Of a stretch of 64,000 nt of DNA, positions 62,900 through 64,000 are shown in pieces. The translations under genes were made by a program, and so were the position numbers. A model generated the notes under the pieces. That model was not told the origin of the DNA. It saw nothing but the letters and a program-made list of their open reading frames with translations, and did not search any database. The stretch comes from Flavipsychrobacter stenotrophus (GTDB lineage Bacteria > Bacteroidota > Bacteroidia > Chitinophagales > Chitinophagaceae): assembly GCF_002954265.1 (NCBI RefSeq), contig NZ_PPSL01000008.1, positions 62,001-126,000 of the forward strand. The letters run 5' to 3'. The first letter of the stretch is position 1, and the number at the start of each line of letters is the position of its first letter.

Positions 62900-63757
62900 T
62901 CAGGGGTTGCAGTAATCGCAATACATCGGGTCTTCATATTCCTGCCCGTTGGGGTATTTTATCTCGGCTCTATGTTCGCACTTTTGGCACTCGTATACAA
63001 ATGAGTAGGTGCTTCTTGTTGGCGATCCGCACATCTTGCAAGGCAATCCGACCCTCACAGTTTTCACATCAAATCCTGGTAAGGAGCAATTGGGGCATAT
63101 GTTATGAATGGTTTTTACAAGCTTCGTTGTTGCCTCATGTATTACTCTTTGCCGGGTAGGGTTGTGCATTGCTCTCATGTCGGTCTCTACAAAGACCGCA
63201 CCGTATTTTCTAAAGAACACTTCAAATGTGTCCTGAAGACTGTCCCAAGATGAAATGCCCTTCACTATATCTTCATTACCGTTCTTTGATTTGCGGACAA
63301 TAAGGCTATGAGATGGAAATGAAGATGCTTCAGCAAATTTCTTAGTTTCCGGCCAATCTGTAAACAGGTCTCCGGCAAAGTTTGTATCTCTACTGATTAC
63401 CCTCGCTTTTATTTCCAGTTTGTTCTTCAGGTCAACAAATACAAGTATTTCATCGTCCGCTGCTGCGAAAAACATTGTCGGGTGCGGGCCAAATGAGCCT
63501 TCACTGGCAATAGCCAGATCGCATCCGGTCAGTTCACATGCGGCAATGCACTTTATTCTTCCTGCTTCTACCGGGTCAACAATTCGCTCAATTTCACCAC
63601 TAAAGGTTCCGTATGTATCTGTATTGAAATGCTCAGGTACAACGATCTCTACACCCAATTCTCTCGTCAGAATTGGACCTATGGTGGCTTCTTTACCATG
63701 CATTGTTGCGATAACGAGTTTTCGCCCCGCGAAGTATTGTCTGATTTTATCATTCAT
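62900..63757 (-). CDS. DUF6671-family protein with C-terminal zinc ribbons
   Basis: A 285-residue cytoplasmic protein. The N-terminal domain is conserved (LVIATMHGKEATIGPIL, FNTDTYGTFSGEIERI, SEGSFGPHPTMFFAAADDE). The C-terminal 90 residues hold paired cysteines (CPNC, CKMC, CQKC, CDYC) that form two zinc ribbons. The motif set agrees with DUF6671, whose role is unknown. An enzyme or nucleic-acid partner is possible. I chose the ATG at 63757; a TTG three codons upstream is less likely. It overlaps closely with the gene upstream (stop at 63759-63761) and lies 15 bases before the SbtA-type gene, so the three form an operon. Confidence 0.82.
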   Translation of the reverse strand: MNDKIRQYFAGRKLVIATMHGKEATIGPILTRELGVEIVVPEHFNTDTYGTFSGEIERIVDPVEAGRIKCIAACELTGCDLAIASEGSFGPHPTMFFAAADDEILVFVDLKNKLEIKARVISRDTNFAGDLFTDWPETKKFAEASSFPSHSLIVRKSKNGNEDIVKGISSWDSLQDTFEVFFRKYGAVFVETDMRAMHNPTRQRVIHEATTKLVKTIHNICPNCSLPGFDVKTVRVGLPCKMCGSPTRSTYSFVYECQKCEHRAEIKYPNGQEYEDPMYCDYCNP

Positions 63758-63758
63758 A

Positions 63759-64000
63759 TTAATCAACCACCGGTTCTACAACAAATATTGCATGAAGATT
63801 TACTCTTTTGTTTCCGATCTTATCTAACGCTTTATTCAATTCTTCTCCTACTATATTTCTTCTTTCCTCGTCGTATTCCAAGTAGTCCTCTTCTATACTA
63901 TTGCCTTTGAAACTTCAAAGCTCTACCTGAATTTTATCTTTTATCAAATTCATGATCAAGCCTTTGGCATGTTCCGACTGAAAGCAGCCCTGTATCATTA
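63759..64000 (-). CDS. Partial gene at the window edge, with an in-frame TGA
   Basis: The frame ending at 63759 reads, from the edge of the window, MIQGCFQSEHAKGL, then KDKIQVEL, a TGA at 63917-63915, then SFKGNSIEEDYLEYDEE and ELNKALDKIGNKRVNLHAIF to VVEPVVD. The stop is one base before the DUF6671 start, which argues for a real operon member. I do not recognise the family. The TGA may be a nonsense mutation, a sequencing error or an unusual readthrough codon. The start lies outside the window. Confidence 0.5.

Noticed and set aside
63910-63920. Selenocysteine codon in the edge gene
   Set aside because: No bacterial SECIS-like hairpin is evident just downstream of the TGA, and nothing in the window supports selenocysteine use. 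Kept only as an open question.

Overview
The window looks like chromosomal DNA of a Bacteroidota bacterium, most probably of the Chitinophagia/Chitinophagaceae type. The evidence is: several close matches to the Bacteroidota promoter (TTG near -33 and TAnnTTTG near -7), four very large secreted proteins with type IX secretion (T9SS) C-terminal sorting domains, an SDR-type L-threonine dehydrogenase of the kind found in flavobacteria and their relatives, paired ExbB/ExbD and Pit/DUF47 genes, and short lipoproteins with classic lipoboxes. The genus cannot be fixed from sequence alone.

Layout. 0.2-21.8 kb is mostly core chromosome: a MauE-thioredoxin redox membrane protein, a methyltransferase, carA, threonine dehydrogenase, a secreted M28 peptidase, oxyR, a DUF47-Pit phosphate uptake pair, trmH, a 1312-residue Pls/PosA-type nonribosomal peptide synthetase, a two-component cluster, exbB-exbD and msrA. 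It is punctuated by hairpin repeats and by one phage-like orphan gene (terminase small-subunit type). 21.9-29.3 kb is an accessory and decaying segment behind tRNA-Ser: a truncated integrase, a stand-alone CheB-type methylesterase with a sigma factor, an acetyltransferase-like protein, a flavin monooxygenase, about 1.2 kb of gene debris including a broken cupin regulator, and a Panacea (SocA-like) antitoxin without a visible toxin. 29.8-52.4 kb is a same-strand block of four giant T9SS cargo proteins. Two carry seven-bladed SBBP propellers, one carries a duplicated domain of about 300 residues, and the last is split by a frameshift. 52.5-54.1 kb is an AbiE toxin-antitoxin locus whose toxin is frameshifted while the antitoxin and its probable operator are intact. 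54.9-59.3 kb is a three-gene type I secretion-like operon (ABC, HlyD, TolC) with an unusually degenerate ATPase. 59.6-64.0 kb runs on the minus strand: two small envelope proteins, Crp and TetR regulators, an SbtA-type permease, a DUF6671 protein and a cut-off gene with an internal stop codon.

How the parts fit. Oxidative-stress functions (OxyR, MsrA lipoprotein, MauE-thioredoxin) and phosphate uptake look like housekeeping. The 23-kb T9SS block is a surface adhesin or matrix locus. The Pls-like synthetase and the type I exporter are the best candidates for uncharacterised chemistry. The many frameshifts and remnants (integrase, cupin regulator, Crp fragment, AbiEii, giant Ig protein) mark the 22-60 kb part as a region of gene turnover.
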